A program made the position numbers and the translations under genes. From Verrucomicrobiota bacterium (GTDB lineage: Bacteria; Chlamydiota; Chlamydiia; Chlamydiales; FEN-1388): 16,804 nt of DNA. The notes under the pieces were generated by a model, which worked only from the letters and a program-made list of their open reading frames with translations, was not told the origin of the DNA and did no database searches. The stretch lies in the NCBI GenBank assembly GCA_018239705.1, contig JAFEGS010000604.1, positions 1 to 16,804 on the forward strand, given 5' to 3'. Positions 1 to 7,441 of this stretch are shown piece after piece (positions within the stretch are counted from its first letter, which is position 1; every line of letters begins with the position of its first letter).

Positions 1-350
1 TCCACTATACGCAAAACAAACTCCCCAAATTTTTTGTAAAAATCGCTAAAGACAATTACATCACCCCTATTTGGGTCGTGAATGATTCTTACATGCAGTG
101 GAGTATCGGCCTGCTCTGCATTCTTCATCTCATGAAGGATCTCCTTTCCAAGGAGTTGTCCCTCGACATGAATAATGTCGTCCTCTTGTTTTACTTGTAA
201 AATCTGCGGCTTGAATTCCTCGAGTTTGTTACCGTTAAAGGCGTTATCGGCAAGCTCCTGAGCACGAATTTGGGCAGTTTGAAGAGAGTTGATCTCATTG
301 GCCATTGGTTCTTCGGGCTGCTCTGCGGCGGAATTGCTCTTCTGTGCCAT
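1..350 (-). CDS. hypothetical protein, 3' end beyond window
   Basis: The frame is open from the ATG at 350 to the window edge, giving at least 116 residues without a stop. The start is supported by AGGAGA about 7 nt upstream (around 355-362). The product begins MAQKSNSAAEQPEEP, a low-complexity polar Ala/Gln/Glu/Pro leader. A mixed alpha/beta-looking segment follows, with motifs such as EDDIIHVEGQLLGKE and LHVRIIHDPNRGDVIVFS. No signal peptide or membrane segment is visible, so it is probably cytosolic or a secreted effector-type protein without a classical signal. I do not recognise the family and assign no function. It is transcribed divergently from the TSUP permease gene at 522. Confidence 0.75.
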   Translation of the reverse strand, partial: MAQKSNSAAEQPEEPMANEINSLQTAQIRAQELADNAFNGNKLEEFKPQILQVKQEDDIIHVEGQLLGKEILHEMKNAEQADTPLHVRIIHDPNRGDVIVFSDFYKKFGEFVLRIV

Positions 351-392
351 AAAGTATCTCCTAAAATAGTCCTGATTGTGTGATATGGACTT

Positions 393-421
393 CCTATACT
401 TCTTCAATGTAAATCAATCAA
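393..421 (-). promoter_or_regulatory. putative sigma70-type promoter for the gene at 350
   Basis: Read on the minus strand, TTGATT (416-421) and TATAGG (393-398) are 17 bp apart and lie about 45 bp upstream of the ATG at 350. Spacing and position are right, but the -10 match is only moderate. Called by eye. Confidence 0.35.
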
Positions 422-462
422 GGTAAATTTTGCACTAATCTGAGCGCTGTTGATAAATCTCC

Positions 463-491
463 TTGACAAGAGAAATCCTACAATCTATCTG
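463..491 (+). promoter_or_regulatory. putative promoter for the TSUP gene
   Basis: A consensus TTGACA (463-468) is followed after 17 bp by TATCTG (486-491), 31 bp before the GTG at 522. The -35 is perfect and the -10 weak. It would drive the plus-strand run starting at 522. Confidence 0.4.
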
Positions 492-521
492 TTTGATTGA
501 AACAGCGAGGCTTGTACGCGA

Positions 522-1268
522 GTGGATGAATTTCTTATATTATTATTTTTATTTGCCATTGGACTTGTCACGGGTGCAATTGGCTCGATTTCAGGAGGTG
601 TTATCATGATGGCAGCACCAATCCTCGCATCATTCAACATGCCCTTAGCTAATGCCATAGCAACAGCCCGGATTGCATCCATCGGCTCTATAACCGGAGG
701 GCTTATTCAGTTCCATCAAGCAGGAAAGGTAAAGTATACGCTTGCAGCTGAAATGATGCTTTGGAGCATTTTAGGAGCAGTTATAGGTGCTCATATGCTG
801 TTCAGTGTTCCGGAAACTGATCTTGGAATATATGTGGGGCTACTTATGCTCTTTCTTTTATGCTTTGGATTTGTTAAAGACCGTATTAGCATTCCAAAAA
901 CCTGGTCACTTCCCTTACGCCATACTCTAGGTCGATTTCTTTTTTTTCTATCGGGTATTATCGGCGGCTTTTTGGGGGGACAAGGAATCATTAGTTCGTT
1001 TCTGCTCATGCATGTTTTTCAATTGAGTCCCTCAGAATCAATTGGCACACGAAAAGCTATTAGCATGGCTGTCGCATTCACGGCCATGTTCATTTATGCC
1101 CTGTGGGGGGAAATATACTTGGTGTATGGGCTTGCGATGTTTTTCGGTTCTTTTCTTGGTGCGACATTCAGCTCGAAATGGATTCTTCAACGCCAAGAAA
1201 GCACAGTGATGCTCATTCTAAACATTGTCATTATCATCTTAGCAATAAAACTCTTATTTTTTACTTGA
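522..1268 (+). CDS. TSUP family (TauE/SafE) anion permease
   Basis: This 248-residue integral membrane protein has about eight hydrophobic segments and the two-fold glycine-rich architecture of the TauE/SafE/TSUP family. The N-terminal half carries GAIGSISGGVIMMAAPIL (about 19-35), and the repeat half carries GGFLGGQGIISSFLL (about 148-162) followed by SIGTRKAIS. Family members move sulfite, sulfoacetate, thiosulfate or related organic anions across the inner membrane; the substrate here cannot be read from sequence. The start is a GTG 11 nt after a GCGAGG ribosome site. An in-frame TGA at 498-500 prevents a longer product and no ATG start fits better. Length is normal for the family. It stops with TGA, which shows that TGA is an ordinary stop in this genome. 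Confidence 0.85.
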   Translation: MDEFLILLFLFAIGLVTGAIGSISGGVIMMAAPILASFNMPLANAIATARIASIGSITGGLIQFHQAGKVKYTLAAEMMLWSILGAVIGAHMLFSVPETDLGIYVGLLMLFLLCFGFVKDRISIPKTWSLPLRHTLGRFLFFLSGIIGGFLGGQGIISSFLLMHVFQLSPSESIGTRKAISMAVAFTAMFIYALWGEIYLVYGLAMFFGSFLGATFSSKWILQRQESTVMLILNIVIIILAIKLLFFT

Positions 1269-1364
1269 ATCGCTCTCTTTCGAATATTTGCTTGCACAAT
1301 TTCTCCGGTACAGGTAAAGAGAAGATAGTCGAAAACTTTGTTCTCAAATTAACCTGAGTAAAAT

Positions 1365-2069
1365 ATGATGGAAATCAAAGAAGAGTCCAATAGACTAAGC
1401 CGCAAGTCGCAACTTATCGAAGTTCTTGTATTTCTATTCCTTATCGTTCCTTCTCTTGTGTTTTCATTTTACCATGGAAAGGAAGCCGTTGAGGGGAACT
1501 TTAACATTCTGGCAATTTTTACTGTTTTTCGTGATTTGGGACTGCTCTTTCTTATTCTCTTTTTTCTTTGGCGCAACGGTGAATCTCTAGAAATGATTGG
1601 ATTGCACTGCAAGAACTTCTGGAAAGAATTAGGTTTAGGGGTCCTCTTATTCATCCCATGCTTCATTGGCATGGGGTTTCTCGAAAAAGAGCTGCAGATA
1701 TTAGGGTTTTCCTCCCCACAAATTCCACTGCAAGATGTGTTTAAGATCGACAACTGGATAAACTTTATTTTTGGATTTATTTTGGTCGTAGTCGTTGCCT
1801 TCGTGGAGGAAATAATTTTTCGAGGATATCTTATACTACGCTTCCGTACACTATGCAGGAGCGCTATAGCAGCCGTACTTTTATCCTCGTTCATTTTTTC
1901 TCTAGGACATGGCTATGAAGGCAATAGTGGGGTAATTACTGTGGGCGTAACAGGATTAATCTTGGGTAGCATTTATGTCTGGAGAAAAAGCCTCGTTGCA
2001 CCTATCACAATCCATTTTTTGATTGATCTGATAAATGTTTTGCTTCTCTCCTTTTACACCGCAGGATAA
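1365..2069 (+). CDS. CPBP family intramembrane glutamic endopeptidase
   Basis: This is a 234-residue polytopic membrane protein with all three CPBP (CAAX protease/bacteriocin-processing, formerly Abi) motifs. They are EExxxR at 148-153 (EEIIFR, catalytic Glu pair), FxxxH at 178-182 (FSLGH) and a C-terminal HxxxD around 217-221 (HFLID). Relatives are Rce1-like intramembrane proteases; bacterial members act in prenyl-protein-type cleavage, bacteriocin self-immunity or peptide processing, and the substrate here is unknown. It starts with tandem ATGs at 1365 and 1368 with no strong Shine-Dalgarno, and lies 96 bp after the TSUP gene and 24 bp before the antiporter gene. The three probably share a transcript. 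The catalytic residues look intact. Confidence 0.85.
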   Translation: MMEIKEESNRLSRKSQLIEVLVFLFLIVPSLVFSFYHGKEAVEGNFNILAIFTVFRDLGLLFLILFFLWRNGESLEMIGLHCKNFWKELGLGVLLFIPCFIGMGFLEKELQILGFSSPQIPLQDVFKIDNWINFIFGFILVVVVAFVEEIIFRGYLILRFRTLCRSAIAAVLLSSFIFSLGHGYEGNSGVITVGVTGLILGSIYVWRKSLVAPITIHFLIDLINVLLLSFYTAG

Positions 2070-2093
2070 TTCACCATTAACCTGGCATAATGT

Positions 2094-3602
2094 ATGGAAA
2101 TTTTTCAATCACTCGTTGTATTGTTGTTCATTGCGACCCTTGTAATCGGAATTGTACAGAAAATCCATATCGCATATCCCATCGCACTCTTATTCATAGG
2201 GTTAGCTTTAGGTTTTGTGCCCGGCATAAAGGTCATTTCCTATGATCCAACCCTATTATTAGCTATCGTCCTTCCCCCTATACTCTACTACGGGGCTTTT
2301 TCAATAGCATTTCGAGAATTCAAAGAAAATATTAAAGAGATCGTTGCTCTGGCAATAGGACTCGTCATTTTTACAACACTCATAGTTGCCCTTATTTTTA
2401 AGCAATGCTTCCCTGAATATCCTTGGGAAGTTGCCTTCGCCTTTGGTGCAATTATTTCTCCCACAGATGCTGTGAGTGCGACGACGATCATGAAAAGATA
2501 TTCCCTTAGATCACGCCTTCTGACAATTATAGAGGCTGAAAGCATGATTAACGACGCCTCAGGTTTGGTACTGTACACCCTTGCAGTGTCGGTGATTCTT
2601 TCAGGGACATTTTCGTTTACGAACGCAGGTTTTGAGTTTGTAAAAATTACCTGTGGAGGCATCTTAGTTGGAATCATACTTGGTTTTTTGTTTCAAAACC
2701 TTTCTAGAAGGTTCTTTAATCCTATTGTCGGGGTGCTCTTTTCATTTCCAATTCCCTTTGCTACCTATATTCTTGCAAATTATTTACAAGTTTCCGGAGT
2801 ACTCGCAGTTGTCGTAAACGGTTTGATTGGTTCCGGAATTCTTGCAAGACACCCGGCCTCTCTTCGAAGAATCCTTGGCTTTGCCTCCTGGGACATTTTC
2901 ATCATTCTCATGAACTGTTTTGTATTTATGATTATAGGCCTCGAGCTTCAAGCCCTACTCCGTGTAATGCCGGTAAAGCAACTTTCGATCTATATCGGCT
3001 ATGCTCTTATTATTACATTGGCACTGATAGCAATTCGTCTATTGTGGGTGTACATAACCTATCTTGGCAAAAAGCAGCCTATGAAAGGCGAAGCTACCAT
3101 TATTGGGTGGTCAGGGATGCGCGGTATTATTTCTCTAACGGCAGCACTTGCCCTTCCTAGGAGCATAGAGGGAAGAGATATAATTATTTTTATTACATTT
3201 ACGGTAATCTTGCTTACTTTGTTATTGCCCAGCTGTACGTTAGCATGGCTCATTCGCTATTTGCATATGGATCAGCCACCTGATCTTCGTGGGGCTTCCG
3301 AAGCAAGAAAGCACTTGGCAGAGATAGCCATCGAAAAATTAAAAGAGTTGCATGAGGCAGAAAAGATATCTGAAGAAGAATTAAATTATCTTTCAAATTA
3401 CTTTTCCTTGCACCCACATATTTATGAATCCTTTTATAAAGATCTATCCAATATCGAAAGAGCAAGGCTGAAGATTTTTGAATTACAGCGAAATAGGCTT
3501 TTAGAAATGTGGGAGCAGCAAAAAATCGATGATCGAGTGTTTCGTCACTTAGAACATGAGCTAGATCTTGAAGAAACCCAACGAGCCCGAGCCGAGCTAT
3601 AG
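2094..3602 (+). CDS. CPA1 family Na+/H+ (cation/proton) antiporter
   Basis: The 502-residue protein has about 12 membrane segments over residues 1-390 and a charged, helical cytosolic tail of about 110 residues rich in Glu/Lys/Arg. CPA1 (NhaP/NHE-like) signatures are clear: ISPTDAVSA around 121-129 and the ion-binding ESMINDASGLV at 149-159, with the Asn-Asp pair at 153-154. WSGMRGIISLTAALALP lies near residue 340. It exchanges cytosolic Na+ or K+ for protons across the inner membrane for pH and salt homeostasis; the ion cannot be told from sequence. The start lies 24 bp after the protease gene without a good ribosome site, which suggests translation coupled to the upstream gene. The gene is intact. 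Confidence 0.9.
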   Translation: MEIFQSLVVLLFIATLVIGIVQKIHIAYPIALLFIGLALGFVPGIKVISYDPTLLLAIVLPPILYYGAFSIAFREFKENIKEIVALAIGLVIFTTLIVALIFKQCFPEYPWEVAFAFGAIISPTDAVSATTIMKRYSLRSRLLTIIEAESMINDASGLVLYTLAVSVILSGTFSFTNAGFEFVKITCGGILVGIILGFLFQNLSRRFFNPIVGVLFSFPIPFATYILANYLQVSGVLAVVVNGLIGSGILARHPASLRRILGFASWDIFIILMNCFVFMIIGLELQALLRVMPVKQLSIYIGYALIITLALIAIRLLWVYITYLGKKQPMKGEATIIGWSGMRGIISLTAALALPRSIEGRDIIIFITFTVILLTLLLPSCTLAWLIRYLHMDQPPDLRGASEARKHLAEIAIEKLKELHEAEKISEEELNYLSNYFSLHPHIYESFYKDLSNIERARLKIFELQRNRLLEMWEQQKIDDRVFRHLEHELDLEETQRARAEL

Positions 3603-3627
3603 CTATACAATCAGTAGTTCTTGTGAG

Positions 3628-3654
3628 AGGACGGGAGCCGAAAGGCTCCCTCCT
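3628..3654. terminator. hairpin between convergent genes, likely bidirectional terminator
   Basis: A GC-rich stem GGGAGCC/GGCTCCC (3633-3639 with 3644-3650) closes a GAAA tetraloop. It extends through AGGA/TCCT with one bulged C. It sits in the 68-bp gap between the convergent antiporter and GMC genes. Neither side has an immediate long U tract (TTTTT occurs at 3668-3672), so intrinsic termination is likely rather than certain. Confidence 0.6.
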
Positions 3655-3670
3655 GCTCGGCCTTAAGTTT

Positions 3671-5344
3671 TTAATGTTTCGATTTCGATCTGTCGCGTTT
3701 AGCAATATCTTCACCAATCCTTCTTGCAAGCATGTAGGCGCAAGCCTGTGTGTTGCCGTCCGGAATAAAGGGAGCAATGGAATCGTCAATAACACGAAGT
3801 CTTTTTACTCCAAAGACTTTACCACGCTTATCTGTGACACCATCACGATCACTACGTCCCATCTGACATGATCCTGTCCAGTGGTGTGTGTGATCAAGAG
3901 TGCTGAGTATATAGGCTTCTAAAGCAGCATCATCATCAATGACCGCCTCAGAAGGAGCTACCAAGTTGTATAAAGGATCATTGGCATTGAGCTGATTAGC
4001 TATCTCTTTTATATATACTCTAAATATCTCTTTAAATGTTTCCAAATCAGCCGGATTTGAAAATGCTCTATCGTCAACCAAGGGGATTTGGAAGGGGTCA
4101 CTACTCTGAATAGCTACAACACCTCTACTCTTAGGTTGTGAAGCAATGATTGCTATCACAAAACTCCCCGGTTCCGGTGAGACACCAATGAGCTGTACAC
4201 CTCGTAGACCACGTGGACTTACATTATCAGCTTCAGCCGGATCACGTAAGAAAGCTCCGCCTACATACAGAGCATCAGGATCACTCGCAGGAACTCCAAC
4301 ATCGTTTGGGTTTGCAGTCAATACCGCTACGGTAGTGAGCTGATTGACGAGATTGTTTCCCACATTATGATTGTCAAAAAGGACTTTAACTCCTGCACAT
4401 TCCAAAACGCTTCTTGGCCCTATTCCGGAAAGCTGAAGTAGACAAGGGCTATAAATGCCTGCACAAAGAATGACTTCTTTATCGGCAAGCACCTTTATAG
4501 ATTCCCCATCCTGCAGCGCTTCAACACCAATGGCCTCTTTTTCTTTATTGAAAAGCACTCTCAGAGCCGTTGTTTTGTCTAGAACGCGAAGCTGTCTGCC
4601 ATCTTTTCCTGTATTATCACTTCGAAGAACAGGGTGTAAGAAGGCCGTGGATGAGCTTTCTCGATTACCGTTTGGCTTTTGGCTAAGTTGCCAGCGGGTA
4701 AATGGCCCTAGTTCTGTTTGAGGGATGTTGTAGTCTAGAATCTCTGCAACACCTGTGGATTCGGCTACAGCATTAACAAACTTTGTGGCCATTGACGTGG
4801 GAACAGCAGGTGCCTGACGAACATCAACAGCCCCGCTTTCCCCTCTCTCATGGCGCTCTGTCGTTTTGCCGTTGTACTTTTCTACCTTTTTGAAAGCTCT
4901 TCGGATTTTTTCCACTGACCAAAAGCTGCCAAGTTTGTCTTCCCACTTATCATAAAGCTGATTAGTGCCTTCAACATACTGCTCTCCATTGATTGACGTA
5001 CCTCCGCCAAAAAGACGGCCCGTGGTATAGTTAAACACAACGCCGGGTGCATTCTCCTGCACCACTTGCTGTAGCTGATAAAAATATTGAGGGAAAAAGT
5101 TTGATTCAAGGATTGGTGCAAATTGAGAATCTTTGATAGGCGTGTCGTTATCGTGGTTTGCACCTGCTTCCAGGACAATAACTGATATTTCATGATTATC
5201 AGATAGGATCTTTGCGACCTCTGCACCTGCTGCCCCGACTCCCACAATCACATAGTCTGCTTTATAGACCTTCTCTGCTCCGGACACGGGGCTTAAAAGC
5301 GACGTAAAAGCAAACGCCCACATGGTAAAAATAGTGCGCATCAT
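3671..5344 (-). CDS. exported GMC family FAD-dependent oxidoreductase
   Basis: This 557-residue GMC (glucose-methanol-choline) oxidoreductase has a short hydrophobic N-terminal signal peptide (about 1-23, ending near PVSGAEK). The FAD Rossmann motif GVGAAG follows at 35-40. Signature 1 is GRLFGGGTSINGEQYVEG and signature 2 contains LCAGIYSPCLLQLSGIG. The C-terminal active site has HHWTGSCQMG (His488) and PDGNTQACAY (Asn531), the His-Asn pair of the choline-dehydrogenase-like branch. It should oxidise an alcohol, with FAD as cofactor; the substrate is not predictable. The signal has no twin-Arg motif although it carries a large flavoprotein. Tandem ATGs begin at 5344, with GAGG a few bases upstream. 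It ends facing the antiporter gene and may share a transcript with the two minus-strand genes above it. Confidence 0.9.
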   Translation of the reverse strand: MMRTIFTMWAFAFTSLLSPVSGAEKVYKADYVIVGVGAAGAEVAKILSDNHEISVIVLEAGANHDNDTPIKDSQFAPILESNFFPQYFYQLQQVVQENAPGVVFNYTTGRLFGGGTSINGEQYVEGTNQLYDKWEDKLGSFWSVEKIRRAFKKVEKYNGKTTERHERGESGAVDVRQAPAVPTSMATKFVNAVAESTGVAEILDYNIPQTELGPFTRWQLSQKPNGNRESSSTAFLHPVLRSDNTGKDGRQLRVLDKTTALRVLFNKEKEAIGVEALQDGESIKVLADKEVILCAGIYSPCLLQLSGIGPRSVLECAGVKVLFDNHNVGNNLVNQLTTVAVLTANPNDVGVPASDPDALYVGGAFLRDPAEADNVSPRGLRGVQLIGVSPEPGSFVIAIIASQPKSRGVVAIQSSDPFQIPLVDDRAFSNPADLETFKEIFRVYIKEIANQLNANDPLYNLVAPSEAVIDDDAALEAYILSTLDHTHHWTGSCQMGRSDRDGVTDKRGKVFGVKRLRVIDDSIAPFIPDGNTQACAYMLARRIGEDIAKRDRSKSKH

Positions 5345-5437
5345 AGTACCTCTTCGGTTAAATGTTTTTCATTCCCCCAGGTAGCAGATATTCTTTTATT
5401 GATAAAGCCTTTTGTTATATCGTAAGTCCTTAAAAAG

Positions 5438-5677
5438 TTATATCAGCTTGTTGTAGAACCAGGCAAGAAGATATAAACCGATAAAGACATCAAAGAAGCC
5501 GTAGATCAAGCCAACAATACTTCCCCCCCAAGAAATGGAGTATCCGGGATAGACTCCTTGCATAGTTTGCAAAAAAAGTTCTGCATAACCCGTGTGGATT
5601 GAAATGATGGTCGTGACAAACATACAGAGGGCCCAAATGACTCCTCCTGCTAAACCTAATTTTGATGGAACTAACAT
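5438..5677 (-). CDS. small two-helix membrane protein (holin-like annotation family)
   Basis: A 79-residue protein with two hydrophobic segments (about 8-28 and 51-73) separated by a short loop with TGYAELF and VYPGYSIS, ending WFYNKLI. The layout, Gly-rich first helix followed by YPGYSIS, GxxxGxxYGFxD and a terminal WxYNKL, matches what I recall of small proteins often annotated as bacteriophage holin or membrane protein of unknown role. No phage genes are near, so a lytic role is doubtful. The ATG at 5677 follows a purine-rich AGAGAAGAG. The gene lies 29 bp downstream of the YihY-type gene on the same strand and is probably cotranscribed with it. Confidence 0.75.
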   Translation of the reverse strand: MLVPSKLGLAGGVIWALCMFVTTIISIHTGYAELFLQTMQGVYPGYSISWGGSIVGLIYGFFDVFIGLYLLAWFYNKLI

Positions 5678-5706
5678 ACACTCTTCTCTCTTTCTTCATA
5701 GATTAA

Positions 5707-6963
5707 TTAGTGTGTAACATCTTTAAATGTAATATTGTACTTAGAATGAACTTGTTCAACTTTTGCATCGGAAAGTAGCTGATCAAGGGATGCTATAAGA
5801 GGTAATGGAAGTTCATTTCTTCCTTGAATTTGATGTAGAACATCAAAGACTTTCAAAGTTTCAGGGTTATGTGATGGCAAAATCACGATATTTCCCTCTT
5901 TCGATGGTGTGGTTTTGAAAAGTACCTTTGCTTGTATGAGATCACCGATGAGTTCGGTGATCAGATGCTCAGGCATGCGCAACCTGTCTGCAAGTGCTTT
6001 GATAAACATTGGTTCATTTTTCAAATTGGCATCCACAGTTACTTTTACGCAGGCAAGATAGAGGAGCTCGCGCTCGTACATTGTCAGTTTGTGAAAGGGA
6101 GCATAGATTTGCGGATCCCAAAGCCGCTCCTGATGGATTACCACAATTTCAGCCCCGATTAAAAAGATCGCCCAACTTAAATAAAGCCAGCCCATAAAGA
6201 GAGGGAGTGCGGCAAAACTGCCGTAAATGGTTCCGGCATGGCTAACCTGAATCTGGATGCTGATGTAGGTCTCTTGAAAAATTTGGTAGCACACACCGGC
6301 GCAAACTCCGGCCACGAGGCTCGAACTCAATTTCACTTTTGTGCGAGGCATAACGAAGTAGACCAATGTAAAGAGCAGTGTGCTTACGACATAGGGAATC
6401 AAAAATATTAAAAAGAGGAAAAATGACCCAACATGTTCCGGCAGATACATGGAGGTTGAAATTTGATTTAGTTTGCCTGTGACATAAACCGTAGCGCTAC
6501 TCGAGGCGACTATCAGGACCGGACAGATCAAAATCAGAGCTAAGTAGTCGGATAATTTTCGCAATAGCGGCCTGCCATATTGGACACCCCACATGTTGTT
6601 CAGTGCATTTTCGACGTTCGTAAAGAGGCGCACGACAGTTATGAGAAGAGCAATTATGCCGATTCCGGCGATGAGGCTACCTTGAGTCTCTTGCAAAAGC
6701 CGTTCGCTAAACCGGATGAAGTAATTGATAACCTCTTGCTGATCGCGAAATTCCTCTTTGATTACATTTAGTAAGAGGGTTTCTAGCCCAAACCCTTTTG
6801 CAACACCAAATATAACGGCAAGTAAAGGGACGATAGACATAAGAGTTTGGTAGGTAAGCGACGAAGCTCGAAGGAATGTCTGATCAAAACCAATACGAAA
6901 ATATATGATTTTAGCTGTCCGAACGATTCTTTGCCACATTCTTTCAAAAAAATATTTACTCAT
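5707..6963 (-). CDS. YihY/BrkB family inner-membrane protein (paralogue 1)
   Basis: The 418-residue protein has the YihY/BrkB (UPF0761) domain over about 25-280. LTYQTLMSIVPLLAVIFGVAKGFG covers helix 1, NVENALNNMWGV follows, then RPLLRKLSDYLALILICPVL, and the family signature YGSFAALPLFMGWLYLSW at 247-264 ahead of IFLIGAEIVV. Residues 290-418 form a soluble C-terminal extension that looks like a winged-helix fold (LADRLRMPEHLITELIGDLIQAKVL). The family's role is unsettled: BrkB was first linked to serum resistance, and E. coli YhjD, a relative, is tied to lipid A precursor export through a suppressor mutation. It acts in the inner membrane. The ATG at 6963 has a weak GAGTG ribosome site. A second paralogue lies at 10210. 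Confidence 0.9.
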   Translation of the reverse strand: MSKYFFERMWQRIVRTAKIIYFRIGFDQTFLRASSLTYQTLMSIVPLLAVIFGVAKGFGLETLLLNVIKEEFRDQQEVINYFIRFSERLLQETQGSLIAGIGIIALLITVVRLFTNVENALNNMWGVQYGRPLLRKLSDYLALILICPVLIVASSSATVYVTGKLNQISTSMYLPEHVGSFFLFLIFLIPYVVSTLLFTLVYFVMPRTKVKLSSSLVAGVCAGVCYQIFQETYISIQIQVSHAGTIYGSFAALPLFMGWLYLSWAIFLIGAEIVVIHQERLWDPQIYAPFHKLTMYERELLYLACVKVTVDANLKNEPMFIKALADRLRMPEHLITELIGDLIQAKVLFKTTPSKEGNIVILPSHNPETLKVFDVLHQIQGRNELPLPLIASLDQLLSDAKVEQVHSKYNITFKDVTH

Positions 6964-7065
6964 ACTGCACTCGGCAATTTTGCATTTTTTGCTTTAGTTT
7001 TAAAAATATACCTTATCAGATTTTGGTTAAAGAAAAAAATGAAACGCTCGTCAGCAGTGAAACTT

Positions 7066-7170
7066 TTATTTTTTAATGCGAGTCAAATTAACGCACAGCT
7101 TCAGCGCCGCTGTGATCCGATTAATGAACAACCATACTCCAAGAATACCGTTTACCCAACTTTGCCACAT
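7066..7170 (-). CDS. 34-residue membrane peptide, SPW-repeat-like start
   Basis: The peptide begins MWQSWVNGILGVWLFI, resembling the W-x-x-W-V/I-N-x-x-L-G-x-W-L-x-I opening of SPW-repeat membrane proteins, then runs through RITAALKLCVNLTRIKK to a TAA at 7066. One membrane helix is likely, with a basic C-terminus. The start is unusually well supported: AAGGAGG (7176-7182) sits 5 nt before the ATG at 7170. Full SPW proteins are longer, so this is either a genuine micro-protein or a truncated one. It points the same way as the YihY gene and lies about 100 bp upstream of it. Family assignment is by eye only. Confidence 0.5.
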   Translation of the reverse strand: MWQSWVNGILGVWLFINRITAALKLCVNLTRIKK

Positions 7171-7195
7171 AAAAACCTCCTTGATATTGAATGTC

Positions 7196-7232
7196 AAAGC
7201 CTATTCGTACCTATAGACTATAGGCTTTTTTT
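7196..7232 (+). terminator. hairpin followed by T7, with nested palindrome
   Basis: AAAGCCTAT (7196-7204) pairs with ATAGGCTTT (7220-7228), and T7 runs to 7232, giving an intrinsic-terminator shape on the plus strand. No convincing plus-strand gene ends just upstream, so its job is unclear. A nested palindrome CCTATAG-A-CTATAGG (7210-7224) overlaps a possible minus-strand promoter, so the structure could instead be an operator. Confidence 0.4.
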
Positions 7233-7237
7233 GTAAA
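7210..7237 (-). promoter_or_regulatory. possible promoter for the 34-residue peptide
   Basis: On the minus strand TTTACA (7232-7237) is followed after 16 bp by TATAGG (7210-7215), about 40 bp upstream of the ATG at 7170. The -10 lies inside the 15-bp palindrome at 7210-7224, which could bind a regulator. Moderate matches only. Confidence 0.3.
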
Positions 7238-7345
7238 CAGAAACGTCTCGACTTTGTACAACTTATTATTTTTATCTTTCAATTTTTTCCCTGGTAGCCT
7301 AAATGGATGGGAGAGTGTAAGACAGTTATTTGATAGGGGAAAGCC

Positions 7346-7428
7346 ATGAAAAATTTACTCTGTCCCTTACTAGCCCTTTTTCTTGTTCGTTTTTGACGGC
7401 AGATTCGAATGGTACTGAATTTCATTGA
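7346..7428 (+). pseudogene. relic of a small secreted protein (signal peptide, frameshift)
   Basis: After GATAGGGGAAAG there is an ATG at 7346 encoding MKNLLCPLLALFLVRF and a TGA at 7394. This is a convincing signal-peptide start with nothing mature behind it. Adding one T to the T5 run at 7390-7394 lets the frame continue as LTADSNGTEFH to a TGA at 7426. Either a secreted-protein gene has been frameshifted and truncated, or this is a chance ORF. No family can be assigned. Confidence 0.3.
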
Positions 7429-7441
7429 TTTACTCTTTGGG

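Noticed and set aside
1103..1357. 84-codon plus-strand ORF overlapping the TSUP 3' end
   Set aside because: Out of frame with a clear TSUP gene over most of its length; composition typical of a shadow frame.
5438..5677. Phage lysis (holin) function for the 79-residue protein
   Set aside because: No endolysin or any phage gene nearby, and it is next to a YihY gene; the similarity is only to proteins carrying a holin label.
7169..7197. TTGACA on the minus strand (7192-7197) as -35 for the 34-residue peptide
   Set aside because: A -10 at correct spacing would fall on the start codon, putting the transcript start inside the coding region.
6847..7236. 129-codon plus-strand ORF over the YihY start and gene-poor region
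   Set aside because: Its first part is antisense to the YihY N-terminus, it has no ribosome site, and the translation lacks any domain pattern. It also overlaps the better-supported 34-residue minus-strand peptide.
7271..7417. Minus-strand 48-codon basic ORF (MKFSTIRICRQKR...)
   Set aside because: No good ribosome site and no family pattern; it is antisense to the signal-peptide-like ORF at 7346. Probably chance.
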